From Candidatus Gastranaerophilales bacterium (GTDB lineage: Bacteria > Cyanobacteriota > Vampirovibrionia > Gastranaerophilales > Gastranaerophilaceae), in the NCBI GenBank assembly GCA_944324475.1, contig CALUWK010000017.1:1-36004 (forward strand): a stretch of DNA of 36,004 nucleotides, in the 5' to 3' direction. Positions 16,648 through 26,731 of this stretch are shown piece by piece. A model generated the notes under the pieces. It had not been told where the DNA came from, ran no database searches, and was given only the letters and a program-made list of their open reading frames with translations. The translations under genes were made by a program, and so were the position numbers. The first letter of the stretch is position 1, and every line of letters begins with the position of its first letter.

Positions 16648-16917
16648 ATGAGACGACAAACAAAATATTTCTATATCGGTTTATTATGTTTAATATTAGG
16701 GCTCTTATGTGTCACTTTTTTACCTTACATTTTTAAAACATTATTTTCCATATACCTACAGAATTATATTTTCGTACAACTTGAACTTTTTTGTTTTGTT
16801 ACTTGTGCTATATTTTATCTTTTTTCACCAAAATTCTATGCGCAACAGATTTTAAGTTTCTTATCTGGTTTTTTATATTACCTTTTATTTATTAAAGTTC
16901 TTGTGAATTATCTATAA
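16648..16917 (+). CDS. Small integral membrane protein of unknown function
   Basis: The 89-residue product has hydrophobic helices at about 10-34 (GLLCLILGLLCVTFLPYIF), 41-60 and 67-86, so it probably spans the membrane three times. AAAAAGG lies upstream of the ATG. It follows the WYL pair by 27 bp and may be in their operon. Its last 26 bp overlap the 3' end of the convergent outer-membrane efflux gene. No family recognised. Confidence 0.65.
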   Translation: MRRQTKYFYIGLLCLILGLLCVTFLPYIFKTLFSIYLQNYIFVQLELFCFVTCAIFYLFSPKFYAQQILSFLSGFLYYLLFIKVLVNYL

Positions 16918-18454
16918 TTTCAGAACTTTCAGGTTTTAGAGTCTGCCCTATAGCTTTTTCGAGATTTGCTCTTGCGCTATTATATTCATATATTGTTTGA
17001 TAATATGTCAATTTTGCCTGTGATAGTGCAACTTGAGCATCTTTTAATTCTATAGCATCGCCATAACCAACTCTATATCTTCCTGACGTAAGCTCGTAAT
17101 TTTCCTGAGCTTTATCCATTGCAAGTTTAGAAACTGGTATTCTTGCTTTTGTATCTTTTAGTCTTGTATATACACTTTGAATTTCATAATATATATCATT
17201 AACTTGCGCTTTTGTATCATATTGAATCTGCTGGTATGCAGCTTTTGCTTCTTTTATTTGATTTCTAATTAAAACAGGATTTATAGTTGGAAAAGTCAAA
17301 AAACCTCCATAATTATACCAATTTCTATCTGTCCAATTATCAATTCCACCTTTGGAATAACTTGCTTGAAATTCTAAACTAGGTAAAAATGTTTTCCAAG
17401 CCAATTTTACACCTTGTTCAGCTGCATCAACATTCAACATTGCTCCTTTTAAATCCGGACGAGAACTGTTTGCAATTTCTATAGCTTCTTTCATAGTTAT
17501 TGAAACAGGTTCATATCTTAAAGATGTGTCTATTGAATAAGGATCAACAAAAGGAAGTCCCATGGCATTATTTAATTTTGAATATGCAATGTCAACGTTA
17601 TTTTCTGCCGCAATAAGCTGCTGTCTAGCATCTTCCATATTAGTTTGAGCAAAAAGTACATCTACTTTTGTTTTTGTACCAACTTCCCAAAAAGCCATTG
17701 CTTGATGATAAGTTTGAGTAAAACTTTCTAAAGTATCTCTAGCAACTTTTCTTTGATCAAAAGCGTACAAAAGATTATAATAGGCATCTTTTACGGCACA
17801 TACAACTTCATTGACCGTTGTATCTATATCTGTTTTTGCTTTTTCATAAGTTATTTTATCAATAGTATACTGGTTTTGAGTATATCCAAAATCCCAAACT
17901 AATTGTTTTATACTAATTGTACCTAGAGTATATTTGTTAAATGCACTTGCTTTAATATTTCTTATCATACTTAAATCAGGCATATTGTGATTAATAGAAC
18001 TTGACCAATCAAGACTCGGAGTATAACCTGACAAAGTTTCCCATTTTTGATATTTTGCAATTTCGGTCTTTGCATACGCAGATTTAATTTTAGGATTATT
18101 TATAAGTGCTAATTCAAGACAATCAGCTAAATTCAATTCGATAGATTTTGAAATTCCACCCTCAAGCTTAATTTTTTTATCACTTGCTTCGCCAACATTC
18201 ATATATACATCAGTTGGAATTGAATATTTTTCTTTAACTTTATCTGTTACTTGATATTGTTTTTTAGGTTTTTCAGGTTTAACTTTTATTTTTTTCGGTT
18301 TTTTATTCCTCTTAAATATATTCAAACCCTTATCAAGCTCTTGTCTTTCAGTGCTTGAATTAATTTCTTGTTGTGTTGTTAATTCGTCTGCTAGTGCTGT
18401 TGAAATGGCAAAAAGACAAAAGACAATAAATAAAGCTTTAATTTTTTTGCTCAT
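16892..18454 (-). CDS. TolC-family outer membrane efflux protein
   Basis: This is the outer-membrane channel of the tripartite pump. The start at 18454 ([20 protein letters not shown]) is preceded by GAGGGGGAT and gives a good signal peptide; a TTG at 18469 would disrupt this. The 520-residue protein has a Lys-rich linker after the signal, then two OEP repeats with long alpha-helical hairpins (about 120-300 and 320-505; [22 protein letters not shown] at the first). It overlaps the RND gene by 17 bp and is the last gene of the operon. The family is clear; a specific paralogue name is not assigned. Confidence 0.88.
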   Translation of the reverse strand: MSKKIKALFIVFCLFAISTALADELTTQQEINSSTERQELDKGLNIFKRNKKPKKIKVKPEKPKKQYQVTDKVKEKYSIPTDVYMNVGEASDKKIKLEGGISKSIELNLADCLELALINNPKIKSAYAKTEIAKYQKWETLSGYTPSLDWSSSINHNMPDLSMIRNIKASAFNKYTLGTISIKQLVWDFGYTQNQYTIDKITYEKAKTDIDTTVNEVVCAVKDAYYNLLYAFDQRKVARDTLESFTQTYHQAMAFWEVGTKTKVDVLFAQTNMEDARQQLIAAENNVDIAYSKLNNAMGLPFVDPYSIDTSLRYEPVSITMKEAIEIANSSRPDLKGAMLNVDAAEQGVKLAWKTFLPSLEFQASYSKGGIDNWTDRNWYNYGGFLTFPTINPVLIRNQIKEAKAAYQQIQYDTKAQVNDIYYEIQSVYTRLKDTKARIPVSKLAMDKAQENYELTSGRYRVGYGDAIELKDAQVALSQAKLTYYQTIYEYNSARANLEKAIGQTLKPESSEIIDNSQEL

Positions 18455-21400
18455 TATTATCCCCCTCAATTTTATTATGCCATTTTTTCTTCGTGTCTTC
18501 TCGTAATTTTTGAATTATTACATAAAAAGCCGGAACAAGAATTGTACCAATAATAGCAGCTGCTGTCATCCCGCCAAAAACAGTAACACCTAAAGATTTT
18601 CTTGACATAGAACCGGGGCCTACGGCTACAACGAGAGGTAAAATTCCAAAAATGAAAGCAAGAACAGTCATCATAACTGCTCTAAATCTTGTTATCGCAG
18701 CTTTTTCAGCTGCTTCAATTATTGAAAGTCCGTTTTCACGTTCAGTTTTTGCAAATTCTATAATTAAAATCGCTTGTTTAGCAGCTAAACCAATCAACAT
18801 AATAAGTCCGATTTGAGCGTATAAATCAAGCGATTGACCCCATAAATATTGGAATAATACTGCTCCAAGCATTGCAATAGGTGCAATTAACATAACTCCG
18901 ATAGGTAACATCCAGCTTTCATACAAAGCTACAAGGAATAAATAAACAAATATTAAAGACATCGCAAGAACTGCAGTCGTTTGACCTGCCGATTCAATTT
19001 CCTGTAAGGATGTTCCTGACCAAGCAAAACCCATATCATTCGGCAAGTTTTCTCTTGAAATTCTTTCCATCTCAGCTATGGCATCCCCTGAAGATTGACC
19101 TTTTGCAGGGTTTCCTTGAATTTGAATTGATTTATACATATCAAATCTTGTTATGTTGTATGGACCGGTTGTGGGTTCTATTCTTACAATCGAAGACAAA
19201 GGAGCAGATGCACCGGATGCTGTTTTAACATATACTTTATCAATGGAGTCTATTGTAGATCGATATGGTTCTTCAGCTTGCATCATAACCCTAAACACAC
19301 GACCATATAAATTAAAGTCATTAACATAATATGTTCCGAATTGACTTGATAAAGCCGTATAAACGTCATTAATGTCTATACCTTGAGATAAGATTTTTTC
19401 ATAATCAATATTAATTATTAATTGTGGAGTTTGCGAGTTATATTGCGTGAAAACACTTGTTAATTTAGGACTTTGATTAGCTTTTTGAATTATCTTTTTA
19501 GCTTCCTCATGAAGCTCTTGAGGGGTTCTGTTACCTTTATCCAAAAGTTGATATTCAAATCCACCAAACATACTTAAACCTGTAATCGGTGGGGGAACAA
19601 ACGAAAATATACTAACATTTGGATATTTTTTAGCCAAAGCATTAGCATTAGCTAAAATATCATCAAGAGTTTTATGAGATTCAGCTTTTTGTTCTTTTGA
19701 CATAAAAAGATATTTAATTAAATTAGGTTTTAATCTTGTACGCCAATCATCCAAATGGGCAATCATAATTGATGTATTTTGTCCGTTAAATCCGTTCATA
19801 GTTAACACAGAATGAACCCCGGGAGTATTCAATAAATCCTCTGTAAATTTTGTTGCAATTTCATCAGTTTTGGCTAAAGATGCACCGTCTTTTAACTGCA
19901 CATTAGTAAAAATTGCTCCCGAATCTTCTGTTGGTAAAAAACCAGAAGGAATTAATTTGAACATTCCGATTAAAGCAACAACCAATATAACATAAGTTAT
20001 AAGGGTTCTTTTGGGTACTTCTATAAAATATTTGGAGCCTTCCATGTAATTATTTTTTGTTCTTTCAAAGGCTCTATCAAATTTTTTAAGCGAAACATCC
20101 CAAGCATAAGCCAAAAATTCACCCCAAGCCTTTATTTTTTCAAAACCTTTAAGATTACCTTTATTAATCCAATAATCTTTATACAATTCTCTATATTTCT
20201 CATAAAAGCTTCTTTGCGGCATATCTTCTTTACTTCTTAAAAAGATTGCACATAAAGCAGGTGCTAAAGTTAATGCCATAACAGTTGAAATACCAACTGA
20301 AACAGCAATAGTTACAGCAAATTGTTGATACATCTTACCTGTAATACCGGGGATAAAGGCAACCGGAACAAATACTGCCATTAAAACCAAAGAAGTTGCA
20401 ATAACGGCTCCTGAAACTTCTTCCATTGAAATTATTGCCGCTTCTTTCGGTTTCAATCCCCTTTCAATATGTCTTTGTACATTTTCAACGACAACTATGG
20501 CATCATCCACGACTGTACCAACGGCTAAAACGAGTCCAAATAAAGTTAAAGTATTGATTGAAAAACCAAACATAGCAAATGCTGCAAATGTACCTATTAA
20601 TGACACCGGAATTGCACAAAAAGGCACAATACTTGCTCTCCAATCACCAAGAAAAAGATAAACAGTAGCAACAACAATTAAAATAGCAAGAATAATGGCT
20701 TCTATAACTTCATGCAATGAGTCTTTAACCGAATCTGTTGCGTTATAGAAAGTAGAATATTTAATTCCATCAGGAAAATTTTTCGATAATTCTTCCATTT
20801 TTTTATTACACTTTTCTGCTACATCTATAGCATTTGCATAAGATAATTGCGTAACAGACATAACTGCAACGGATTTATTATCAACTTTACCATCTGTAGT
20901 ATAATTTTCACCCGCAAGTTCAACTCTTGCAATATCAGACAACCTGATTGCCTGACCGCCAACATCAGAACGGATTATAATATTTTCAAATTCTTCTTTA
21001 GTTTTCAACCTACCCGGTGTTTTTAAAGTAATAGCCATATCAGTTTTTTTAACTAACGGTTCATTACCTAAAGAACCTGCTGAAACTTGAGCATTTTGAG
21101 CATTTATGGCAGCTGAAACTTCCGCCGATGAAACATTTAAAGCTGCCATTTTTTCACTATCCAACCAAATCCTCATTGAATAGTCTTTTCCGCCAAAAAC
21201 TTGAACTTCTGCAACTCCATATATACGAGCAAGTTCATCTTTTAAATATATAGAAGCATAATTGGATAAAGTAACCAAATCAACTGAATTATCAGGTGAA
21301 TAAATACCATAATATAAAAGTCCGCCGCCGCTTGTATTTTGTTTAACGGTAAGCCCGTATCTTGAAACGTCCGAAGGAAGTCTTGATGTTACAAGTGAAA

Positions 21401-21734
21401 TTTTATTTTGAACGTTAACTACGTTCATATCTGGATCCGAACCTACTTCAAAATATATTTTTAATCTGTATTGTCCGTCTTTCGAGTCAGACGACATATA
21501 TAACATTCTTTCAACACCGTTTACCGCAGATTCAATCGGAGCCGCTACTGTTGATTCAATAACATCAGAACTTGCACCAGTATATGTTGCACTGACCATA
21601 ACCTGTGGTGGTGTAATTGTCGGATATTCTTCAAGAGGTAATGTTTTCATCGCAATAAAACCTATAAGCATTATTACGATAGATATTACAAAAGCAAATC
21701 TGGGTCTTTCTATAAAAAATTTAGATGAAAACAT
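18438..21734 (-). CDS. RND multidrug efflux transporter (HAE1/AcrB type)
   Basis: This inner-membrane proton/drug antiporter has 1098 residues, with 12 TM segments and two periplasmic porter loops. The N-terminus [20 protein letters not shown] is typical. The proton-relay Asp pair is at about 408-409 ([15 protein letters not shown]) and the TM10 Lys at about 985 ([15 protein letters not shown]). It is about 50-60 residues longer than E. coli AcrB. Much of this is a charged, Tyr/Lys-rich insert at about 500-580, between TM6 and TM7, on the cytoplasmic side. It sits 17 bp after the adaptor gene and overlaps the TolC-type gene. Substrates are unknown. Confidence 0.93.
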   Translation of the reverse strand: MFSSKFFIERPRFAFVISIVIMLIGFIAMKTLPLEEYPTITPPQVMVSATYTGASSDVIESTVAAPIESAVNGVERMLYMSSDSKDGQYRLKIYFEVGSDPDMNVVNVQNKISLVTSRLPSDVSRYGLTVKQNTSGGGLLYYGIYSPDNSVDLVTLSNYASIYLKDELARIYGVAEVQVFGGKDYSMRIWLDSEKMAALNVSSAEVSAAINAQNAQVSAGSLGNEPLVKKTDMAITLKTPGRLKTKEEFENIIIRSDVGGQAIRLSDIARVELAGENYTTDGKVDNKSVAVMSVTQLSYANAIDVAEKCNKKMEELSKNFPDGIKYSTFYNATDSVKDSLHEVIEAIILAILIVVATVYLFLGDWRASIVPFCAIPVSLIGTFAAFAMFGFSINTLTLFGLVLAVGTVVDDAIVVVENVQRHIERGLKPKEAAIISMEEVSGAVIATSLVLMAVFVPVAFIPGITGKMYQQFAVTIAVSVGISTVMALTLAPALCAIFLRSKEDMPQRSFYEKYRELYKDYWINKGNLKGFEKIKAWGEFLAYAWDVSLKKFDRAFERTKNNYMEGSKYFIEVPKRTLITYVILVVALIGMFKLIPSGFLPTEDSGAIFTNVQLKDGASLAKTDEIATKFTEDLLNTPGVHSVLTMNGFNGQNTSIMIAHLDDWRTRLKPNLIKYLFMSKEQKAESHKTLDDILANANALAKKYPNVSIFSFVPPPITGLSMFGGFEYQLLDKGNRTPQELHEEAKKIIQKANQSPKLTSVFTQYNSQTPQLIINIDYEKILSQGIDINDVYTALSSQFGTYYVNDFNLYGRVFRVMMQAEEPYRSTIDSIDKVYVKTASGASAPLSSIVRIEPTTGPYNITRFDMYKSIQIQGNPAKGQSSGDAIAEMERISRENLPNDMGFAWSGTSLQEIESAGQTTAVLAMSLIFVYLFLVALYESWMLPIGVMLIAPIAMLGAVLFQYLWGQSLDLYAQIGLIMLIGLAAKQAILIIEFAKTERENGLSIIEAAEKAAITRFRAVMMTVLAFIFGILPLVVAVGPGSMSRKSLGVTVFGGMTAAAIIGTILVPAFYVIIQKLREDTKKKWHNKIEGDNNEQKN

Positions 21735-21751
21735 TTATTCCCCTTTATTAA

Positions 21752-22900
21752 TTATTGTTTCTGTATTTCTTTATTTTGTTCTATTTTTACAGGCATTTTA
21801 GGAGTAAGCTTGGTTAAATTTGTTGCAATAAATTTATCTCCTTTATTTAAACCATCTTTTACAATCCAATAATTTTCATATTGTCCTGCATCTTTAAAAT
21901 ATTTTGTTTGAACACTATTTTTGTCATCTGCTACATATACATAACGACCTTTTGAATCTTGTAATACTACTTCTTGAGGAACAACAAGAACATTATTTTT
22001 TTGATTTGAATAAACCTTAACTTTCACAAAATCTCCGGGAATTAAAACATGGTCATTATTTTCAAAAGTTGCTCTAAAATCCATAGTTCCTGTAGAGGTA
22101 GAAATTTGGTTATCCCAAAAATCTTGGATGCCTTTTATCGGATATGTGCTTCCATTTGGTAAAATCACATCAACTTTTATAGGTTTTTCGCCTTTTTTAG
22201 GTATAAAATTTAAATTTCTTAATTCACTAAATTGTTTAGAATCAACACTGTATTTAACATAAATCGGATTAGTTTTAATAACGGTTGCCAAAGTACCCGA
22301 TGAAATTGTTACATAATTTCCTTCTTGAATTTGCAAAGAACCGATTTTACCATCCACCGGAGACTTAATTGAAGTATAACCATAATTTCTTTGTGCTTCT
22401 GCTAACTGTGCACTTGCCGATTTAACAGCAGCACTTGCTGCATCTTTATCTGCTTTTAAACCATCATAAGTAGATTTTGAAATAAAATCTTTTTTAACAA
22501 GCTCTGCACCTCTATCATAATCTCTTGTTGCTTTGTATAACACGGCTTTAGCATTTTCCAAGTCAGCTTTTGCTTTATTTAAATTGTTTAAATATTGAGT
22601 AGGTTCGATAGTAAATAATAGTTGACCCTTTTTTACAAAATCACCTTCCTTAAAATGTTTTTTTTGCAAATACCCGTCTATTCTTGCAACTAAATCAACT
22701 TTGTCCATAGATTGAACTCTACCTGGGATTTCTATTGATTTATAAATTTCTTTTTCTTCAACTTCACCTAACTCAACCGTTGGAACTGAGCTTAATGCAA
22801 GAGCTTTCGCTCTTTGAATTTCACCTATTTTTGTTATACTAAAACGTATTCCAATAAGCACAAGAATAACTGCTGATGTAATAATTAATATTTTTTTCAT
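21752..22900 (-). CDS. RND periplasmic adaptor (HlyD/AcrA-type membrane fusion protein)
   Basis: This adaptor bridges the RND pump and the outer-membrane channel. The 382 residues start with a TM anchor (about 4-22) without a lipobox Cys. The biotinyl-lipoyl half-motifs are VARIDGYLQKKHFKEGDFVK and YGYTSIKSPVDGKIGSLQI, flanking a coiled-coil hairpin at about 105-170. Beta-barrel and membrane-proximal domains follow. AGGGGAGAT is the ribosome binding site. It is the first gene of the adaptor-RND-TolC operon. Confidence 0.9.
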   Translation of the reverse strand: MKKILIITSAVILVLIGIRFSITKIGEIQRAKALALSSVPTVELGEVEEKEIYKSIEIPGRVQSMDKVDLVARIDGYLQKKHFKEGDFVKKGQLLFTIEPTQYLNNLNKAKADLENAKAVLYKATRDYDRGAELVKKDFISKSTYDGLKADKDAASAAVKSASAQLAEAQRNYGYTSIKSPVDGKIGSLQIQEGNYVTISSGTLATVIKTNPIYVKYSVDSKQFSELRNLNFIPKKGEKPIKVDVILPNGSTYPIKGIQDFWDNQISTSTGTMDFRATFENNDHVLIPGDFVKVKVYSNQKNNVLVVPQEVVLQDSKGRYVYVADDKNSVQTKYFKDAGQYENYWIVKDGLNKGDKFIATNLTKLTPKMPVKIEQNKEIQKQ

Positions 22901-22928
22901 TTATAATAAATCTCCCCTATGCTCAATT

Positions 22929-22985
22929 ATTCTATCATAAATCAAATGTTAAGTAAGATAAGAATCGTCTATTTAATGTAGATAG
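22929..22985 (-). promoter_or_regulatory. Promoter and imperfect palindrome upstream of the efflux operon
   Basis: On the minus strand TTACTT (22956-22951), a 16-nt spacer and TAGAAT (22934-22929) with an extended TG form a plausible promoter. Just upstream lies CTATTTA-ATG-TAGATAG (22969-22985), an imperfect palindrome with six of seven arm positions matched, a possible operator. No regulator gene is adjacent. Confidence 0.35.
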
Positions 22986-23129
22986 AATTACAATTTTAGA
23001 ATAACAACAATCATTTTTTTTATCCCCCCAATTAGATAAATACAAAATTATACTATTGTCCAATTTAAAAAAAATAAAAATTGAGATAATAAAAATATCC
23101 TTTTGATACAAAGAAAGGAGGTTTATTAA

Positions 23130-23288
23130 ATGTTTAAAAAATATGTAAATATCCTCATAAAAAAAGTTAATAAATACGATAAAAAAGCAACAAATCCTTT
23201 TTTAAATAAAGATTTTGAATATAATCCCTTTAAATCTGTATATGAACAAACATATATATGGATTGAAAAAAAACCTGATGATATTTAA
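23130..23288 (+). CDS. Small 52-residue protein with a very strong ribosome binding site
   Basis: This short ORF starts ATG at 23130 (MFKKYVNILIKKVNKYDKKA) and ends YIWIEKKPDDI. AAGAAAGGAGG sits at 23111-23121, one of the strongest Shine-Dalgarno sequences in the window, at about 8 nt spacing. The first half is basic and possibly amphipathic; the second half is richer in aromatics (FEYNPFKSVYEQTYIWIE). It ends exactly one base before the convergent secreted-protein gene. No family recognised. The ribosome binding site and exact packing make it likely to be expressed. Confidence 0.6.
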   Translation: MFKKYVNILIKKVNKYDKKATNPFLNKDFEYNPFKSVYEQTYIWIEKKPDDI

Positions 23289-23657
23289 TTATCTTTTAAA
23301 AATAGGGTCATGTTTTGAGTATTTTTTAGTTTTTCCTTTACTATCATTTGAGCTTCCTACACCTTCGATTGTTTGTTTTTCTAACTCCTGTCCGAAATTG
23401 TTTAAGTTAAAATTTTCAATTTCGGGCAGTTTTCCTTCATTTAAAAATATCTGATTAAGTTGTTTTTTAGTTTCTTGAAAAATATATTCTTCTTGACTTT
23501 CATCAACGTTAAATTGCTTAATCGCAGCTCTTATTTCTTCATCAGATGGTATTGAGCTTGAATTTAAGACATTTTTATAATTTGTTTCTTGAGTCTGAGC
23601 AAAACTTATACTACATAATGAAGCAAAAATAAAAAATAAATAAAATATTTTTTTCAT
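23289..23657 (-). CDS. Small secreted protein of unknown function
   Basis: The 122-residue product has a Sec signal peptide (MKKIFYLFFIFASLCSISFA, cleavage after SFA). The mature region is polar, with DEEIRAAIKQFNVDESQEEY and a Lys/Ser-rich C-terminus. AAAGGA precedes the ATG. It is divergent from the FAD oxidase gene with a 46-bp gap. No domain recognised; a periplasmic location is inferred. Confidence 0.68.
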   Translation of the reverse strand: MKKIFYLFFIFASLCSISFAQTQETNYKNVLNSSSIPSDEEIRAAIKQFNVDESQEEYIFQETKKQLNQIFLNEGKLPEIENFNLNNFGQELEKQTIEGVGSSNDSKGKTKKYSKHDPIFKR

Positions 23658-23703
23658 TCTAATTCCTTTAAAACTTTAGATATTTTTATAATAAAATATT
23701 TTT

Positions 23704-25071
23704 ATGACTTTTGTAAATGAATTAAACAAAGTATGTACAAATATTCTTACTAAAAAAGAAGACTTATATGTATACGCTTATGATACCTCACAAAATCCTG
23801 ATAATATAATTATACCTTATGCTGTTGTTTTTCCAAAAAATATGACAGAAGTAAGTAAAATTGTTAAAATTTTGAATAAATATAATATTCCCTTTATTCC
23901 AAGAGCACAAGGTACAAACCATTGTGGTGCAACACGTTTAACTAAAAGGGCAGTTATTATTCATTTTTCCAAAATGGATAAAATTATAAGAATAGACAAA
24001 AAAAATTTAATTGCAAAAGTACAACCTAATGTTGTGATTGGCGACTTGAATAAAGAATTAGATAAATTAAATCTCTTTTTCCCACCAGATCCCTCTAATT
24101 TAGCGGTTTCTACCATTGGTGGTGCAATTTCTCTTTGTGCCGGAGGTCCAAGAACATTTAAATATGGGAATACCAAAGACTATATTATAAATCTTAAAAT
24201 TGTTTTAGCAGATGGAACTATCATTGAAACTTCAAAAGATTTAGCAAAAAATGTTACCGGATATAATATAACGAGTCTTTTTGTTGGGTCTGAAGGTACT
24301 TTGGGATTAATTGTTGAAGCAACACTGAAATTAATTCCAAAGCCAGAAGAAAGGCTTTTAACGCTTGCATATTTTAATTGTCTGGAAGACGCTGCAAAAT
24401 GCGTCAACAATATAATTAATTCAGGTTTTATTCCTTCAACACTGGATTTATTGGACAATAATACAATTAAAACCATTGAACAATTTAATCCTTGCGGACT
24501 TTTAATTGATAAAGAAGCAGCACTTTTAATTGAATTAGATGGTTTTAGACAATGCGTTAAATATGAACAAGAAATATTAAAAGATATTTTAAAAAAATCT
24601 GCCACAGTTGATATTATTCAAGCTAAAAATCAAAATGAAAATGAAGAAATTTGGCGTGCAAGAAGAAGTGCATATTCTGCAGTTACCCAATTAAAACCAA
24701 ATGTTATAACAGAAGATATAGTTGTTCCGAGAGAAAAAATTGTTGAATGTGTTAAAAAAATAAACGAAATTTCAAAAAAATATAATATTACAGTCTGCAT
24801 TATGGGACATGCGGGAGATGGCAATATCCATCCCAATTTTGCACTTGATTTATCAAATAAAATTGAAAAAGAAAATTTTGAAAAATTAAAAGATGAGCTT
24901 TTTTATTATGCAATTTCTGTAGGTGGAACTTTATCGGGCGAACATGGAATAGGTTTATATAAAAAAAAATATTTAAAAAATGCTCTAGATTTAGGAGCTT
25001 TTGAAGTAATGCAAAATATTAAAAAAATGTTTGATAATAAAAATATTATAAATCCGGATAAAATATTTTAA
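23704..25071 (+). CDS. GlcD-type FAD-binding oxidoreductase (glycolate oxidase / D-lactate dehydrogenase family)
   Basis: The 455-residue flavoprotein belongs to the FAD_binding_4 plus FAD-oxidase_C family, which oxidises 2-hydroxyacids such as glycolate or D-lactate. The N-terminal FAD domain shows PFIPRAQGTNHCGATR, FFPPDPSNLAVSTIGG and FVGSEGTLGLI. The C-terminal domain shows VCIMGHAGDGNIHPNF and LSGEHGIG, which hold the conserved His and substrate/metal residues. TAAAAT lies 6 nt before the ATG and no ribosome binding site is seen. The MATE gene starts 2 bp after its stop, so they form an operon. The substrate is not decided by sequence; no GlcE or GlcF partner is adjacent. Confidence 0.85.
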   Translation: MTFVNELNKVCTNILTKKEDLYVYAYDTSQNPDNIIIPYAVVFPKNMTEVSKIVKILNKYNIPFIPRAQGTNHCGATRLTKRAVIIHFSKMDKIIRIDKKNLIAKVQPNVVIGDLNKELDKLNLFFPPDPSNLAVSTIGGAISLCAGGPRTFKYGNTKDYIINLKIVLADGTIIETSKDLAKNVTGYNITSLFVGSEGTLGLIVEATLKLIPKPEERLLTLAYFNCLEDAAKCVNNIINSGFIPSTLDLLDNNTIKTIEQFNPCGLLIDKEAALLIELDGFRQCVKYEQEILKDILKKSATVDIIQAKNQNENEEIWRARRSAYSAVTQLKPNVITEDIVVPREKIVECVKKINEISKKYNITVCIMGHAGDGNIHPNFALDLSNKIEKENFEKLKDELFYYAISVGGTLSGEHGIGLYKKKYLKNALDLGAFEVMQNIKKMFDNKNIINPDKIF

Positions 25072-25073
25072 TT

Positions 25074-26399
25074 ATGACAAAATTTAATGATTATAAAGAA
25101 ATTATATCTAATTTAGTTAAACTTTCCCTACCAATTTTAAGTGGTAATATTTCACAAGTTTTAGTAAATTTAGCAGATACAATTATTGCAGGGCAATATT
25201 CAACCCTTGCTCTTGGAGCAGTATCTGTTGCAAGCGCAATAATAATGACTGCAATAATCGGTGCAATCGGTTTAATTATGAGTATAAGTCCGGTTATATC
25301 AAATTTTAGAGGTGCAAATATAAGAAGTAAAAAATATTTTAAATTAACTCTTTTGTTTTCTGTTATTGTTTCAATTCCATTTTTTATTTTAATTGAATTA
25401 CTAATTTTAAAGCTACCCTCAATAGGGCTTTCTAATGAATTGTTTGAACCTGTTAAAATTTATCTTGAAATATGTTCTTGGACTATTTTTCCAAGTGCTA
25501 TTTTTATAGCCTTAAAAGAATTTTTACAAGCTTATGAAAAAGTTGTCTTTGCAAATAGTTTAATGCTTTTTATGGTTATATTAAATATTATATTGAACAT
25601 AATATTGGCATTTGGATTGAATTTTAATGGAATACAAATTCCTGAAATGGGAGTAAGAGGCCTTGCTTTAGCAACATTGATTTCAAAAACTCTTGTAGCA
25701 ATTTTAATGATTTTATACTGTTTGCCATTATTCAAAACTCCTTTTAAAACATCAAAAAAATATGTTAAAGATTTATTTAAAACAGGCTTTCCAATTTCTC
25801 TTGCTATGTTTTTCGAATTTTTAGGATTTAATTTAACTGCTGTTTTAATAGGCAAATTTTCAGCACTATACGCAGGCGTTCATAATATTATACTTTGTAT
25901 TGCAAATTTTACTTTTATGATTGCATTATCAATTTCTTCAGCTACAAGCATAAAAGTAGGATATTATAACGGTAAAAAAGACAAATTAAATATAAAAAGA
26001 TATACTCTTACAAGCATATTAATGATAGTAGGAGTATGCATAATTACATTTTTTCTGCTTGAAACGTTCCAAAATCAAATTATACATTTATTTTCAAAAG
26101 ACCCTGAAGTTTTATATTGGTGTAAAAAAATTCTTAAAATCGCACTTTACTTCTTATTTTTCGATGGCTTACAATGTGCATGCGTAGGAGTTTTAAAAGG
26201 TTTAAAAGACACAAAAATTATTATGTTTACAATGCTTTTTGCATATCTTATAATTGCTATTCCTTTCGGATCTTATTTTGCATTTCACCATGGCTATGTT
26301 CTTGAAGGATATTGGACAGGACTTGCCTTGGCACTATTTTTTGCAGCAATAATAACAAGCACAAGATTAATATACGATATTAAAAAAATTAAATTTTAA
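25074..26399 (+). CDS. MATE-family efflux transporter
   Basis: This 441-residue inner-membrane protein has about 12 hydrophobic segments in two related halves, typical of MATE cation/drug antiporters. The N-terminus carries the family pattern LSLPILSGNISQVLVNLADT followed by IAGQYSTLALGAVSVAS. The C-terminal half has FFDGLQCACVGVLKGLKDTK, the usual family motif. It begins 2 bp after the FAD oxidase stop. The convergent kor operon follows, separated by a strong terminator. The substrate is unknown. Confidence 0.88.
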   Translation: MTKFNDYKEIISNLVKLSLPILSGNISQVLVNLADTIIAGQYSTLALGAVSVASAIIMTAIIGAIGLIMSISPVISNFRGANIRSKKYFKLTLLFSVIVSIPFFILIELLILKLPSIGLSNELFEPVKIYLEICSWTIFPSAIFIALKEFLQAYEKVVFANSLMLFMVILNIILNIILAFGLNFNGIQIPEMGVRGLALATLISKTLVAILMILYCLPLFKTPFKTSKKYVKDLFKTGFPISLAMFFEFLGFNLTAVLIGKFSALYAGVHNIILCIANFTFMIALSISSATSIKVGYYNGKKDKLNIKRYTLTSILMIVGVCIITFFLLETFQNQIIHLFSKDPEVLYWCKKILKIALYFLFFDGLQCACVGVLKGLKDTKIIMFTMLFAYLIIAIPFGSYFAFHHGYVLEGYWTGLALALFFAAIITSTRLIYDIKKIKF

Positions 26400-26430
26400 T
26401 TTTTAAAAACAAATTTCATATAAACATTAA

Positions 26431-26461
26431 AAATCAGGCCCAATAAAATAGGGCCTGATTT
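26431..26461. terminator. Perfect bidirectional intrinsic terminator
   Basis: An 11-bp perfect inverted repeat (AAATCAGGCCC, 26431-26441, and GGGCCTGATTT, 26451-26461) surrounds a 9-nt loop between two convergent genes. On the minus strand the stem is followed by GATTTTTAAT, a good U-tract for ending the kor operon. On the plus strand the tail is weaker but T-rich, serving the MATE transcript. Confidence 0.85.
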
Positions 26462-26473
26462 ACATTTAAAATC

Positions 26474-26731
26474 TTATTTTTTAACAACTTTTATAGCACT
26501 ATCGGGACAAACCATTGCACAAGTACCACAACCTATGCATAAGGTCGGATCAGGTTCAACACAAGGTGTTTGATATAATCCTACTTCTTTTGACCATTTC
26601 AAACATTGTTTAGGGCATTTTACCATACATAATCCACAACCTTTGCACAATTCGGAAAACATATACCAGTCTGCTTTGCCATTTGCTACATTTTCAACCT
26701 TAAAACCTTTATATTGTTTTTCTGTTGTCAT
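26474..26731 (-). CDS. korD: 2-oxoacid:ferredoxin oxidoreductase, delta (ferredoxin) subunit
   Basis: This 85-residue 8Fe ferredoxin subunit has two cluster motifs, LCKGCGLCMVKCPKQC and LCIGCGTCAMVCPDS, each C-x2-C-x2-C-x3-C-P. It carries electrons from the TPP/Fe-S core of the oxidoreductase to free ferredoxin. It is the last gene of the korA-korB-korC-korD operon, starting 1 bp after korC. In many relatives this subunit is encoded first. VorD-type (branched-chain 2-oxoacid) enzymes look the same at this level. Confidence 0.82.
   Translation of the reverse strand: MTTEKQYKGFKVENVANGKADWYMFSELCKGCGLCMVKCPKQCLKWSKEVGLYQTPCVEPDPTLCIGCGTCAMVCPDSAIKVVKK

Noticed and set aside
18455-18469. TTG start of the TolC-type gene at 18469
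   Set aside because: It would use the ribosome binding site as coding sequence; the ATG at 18454 follows GAGGGGG and begins the signal peptide.
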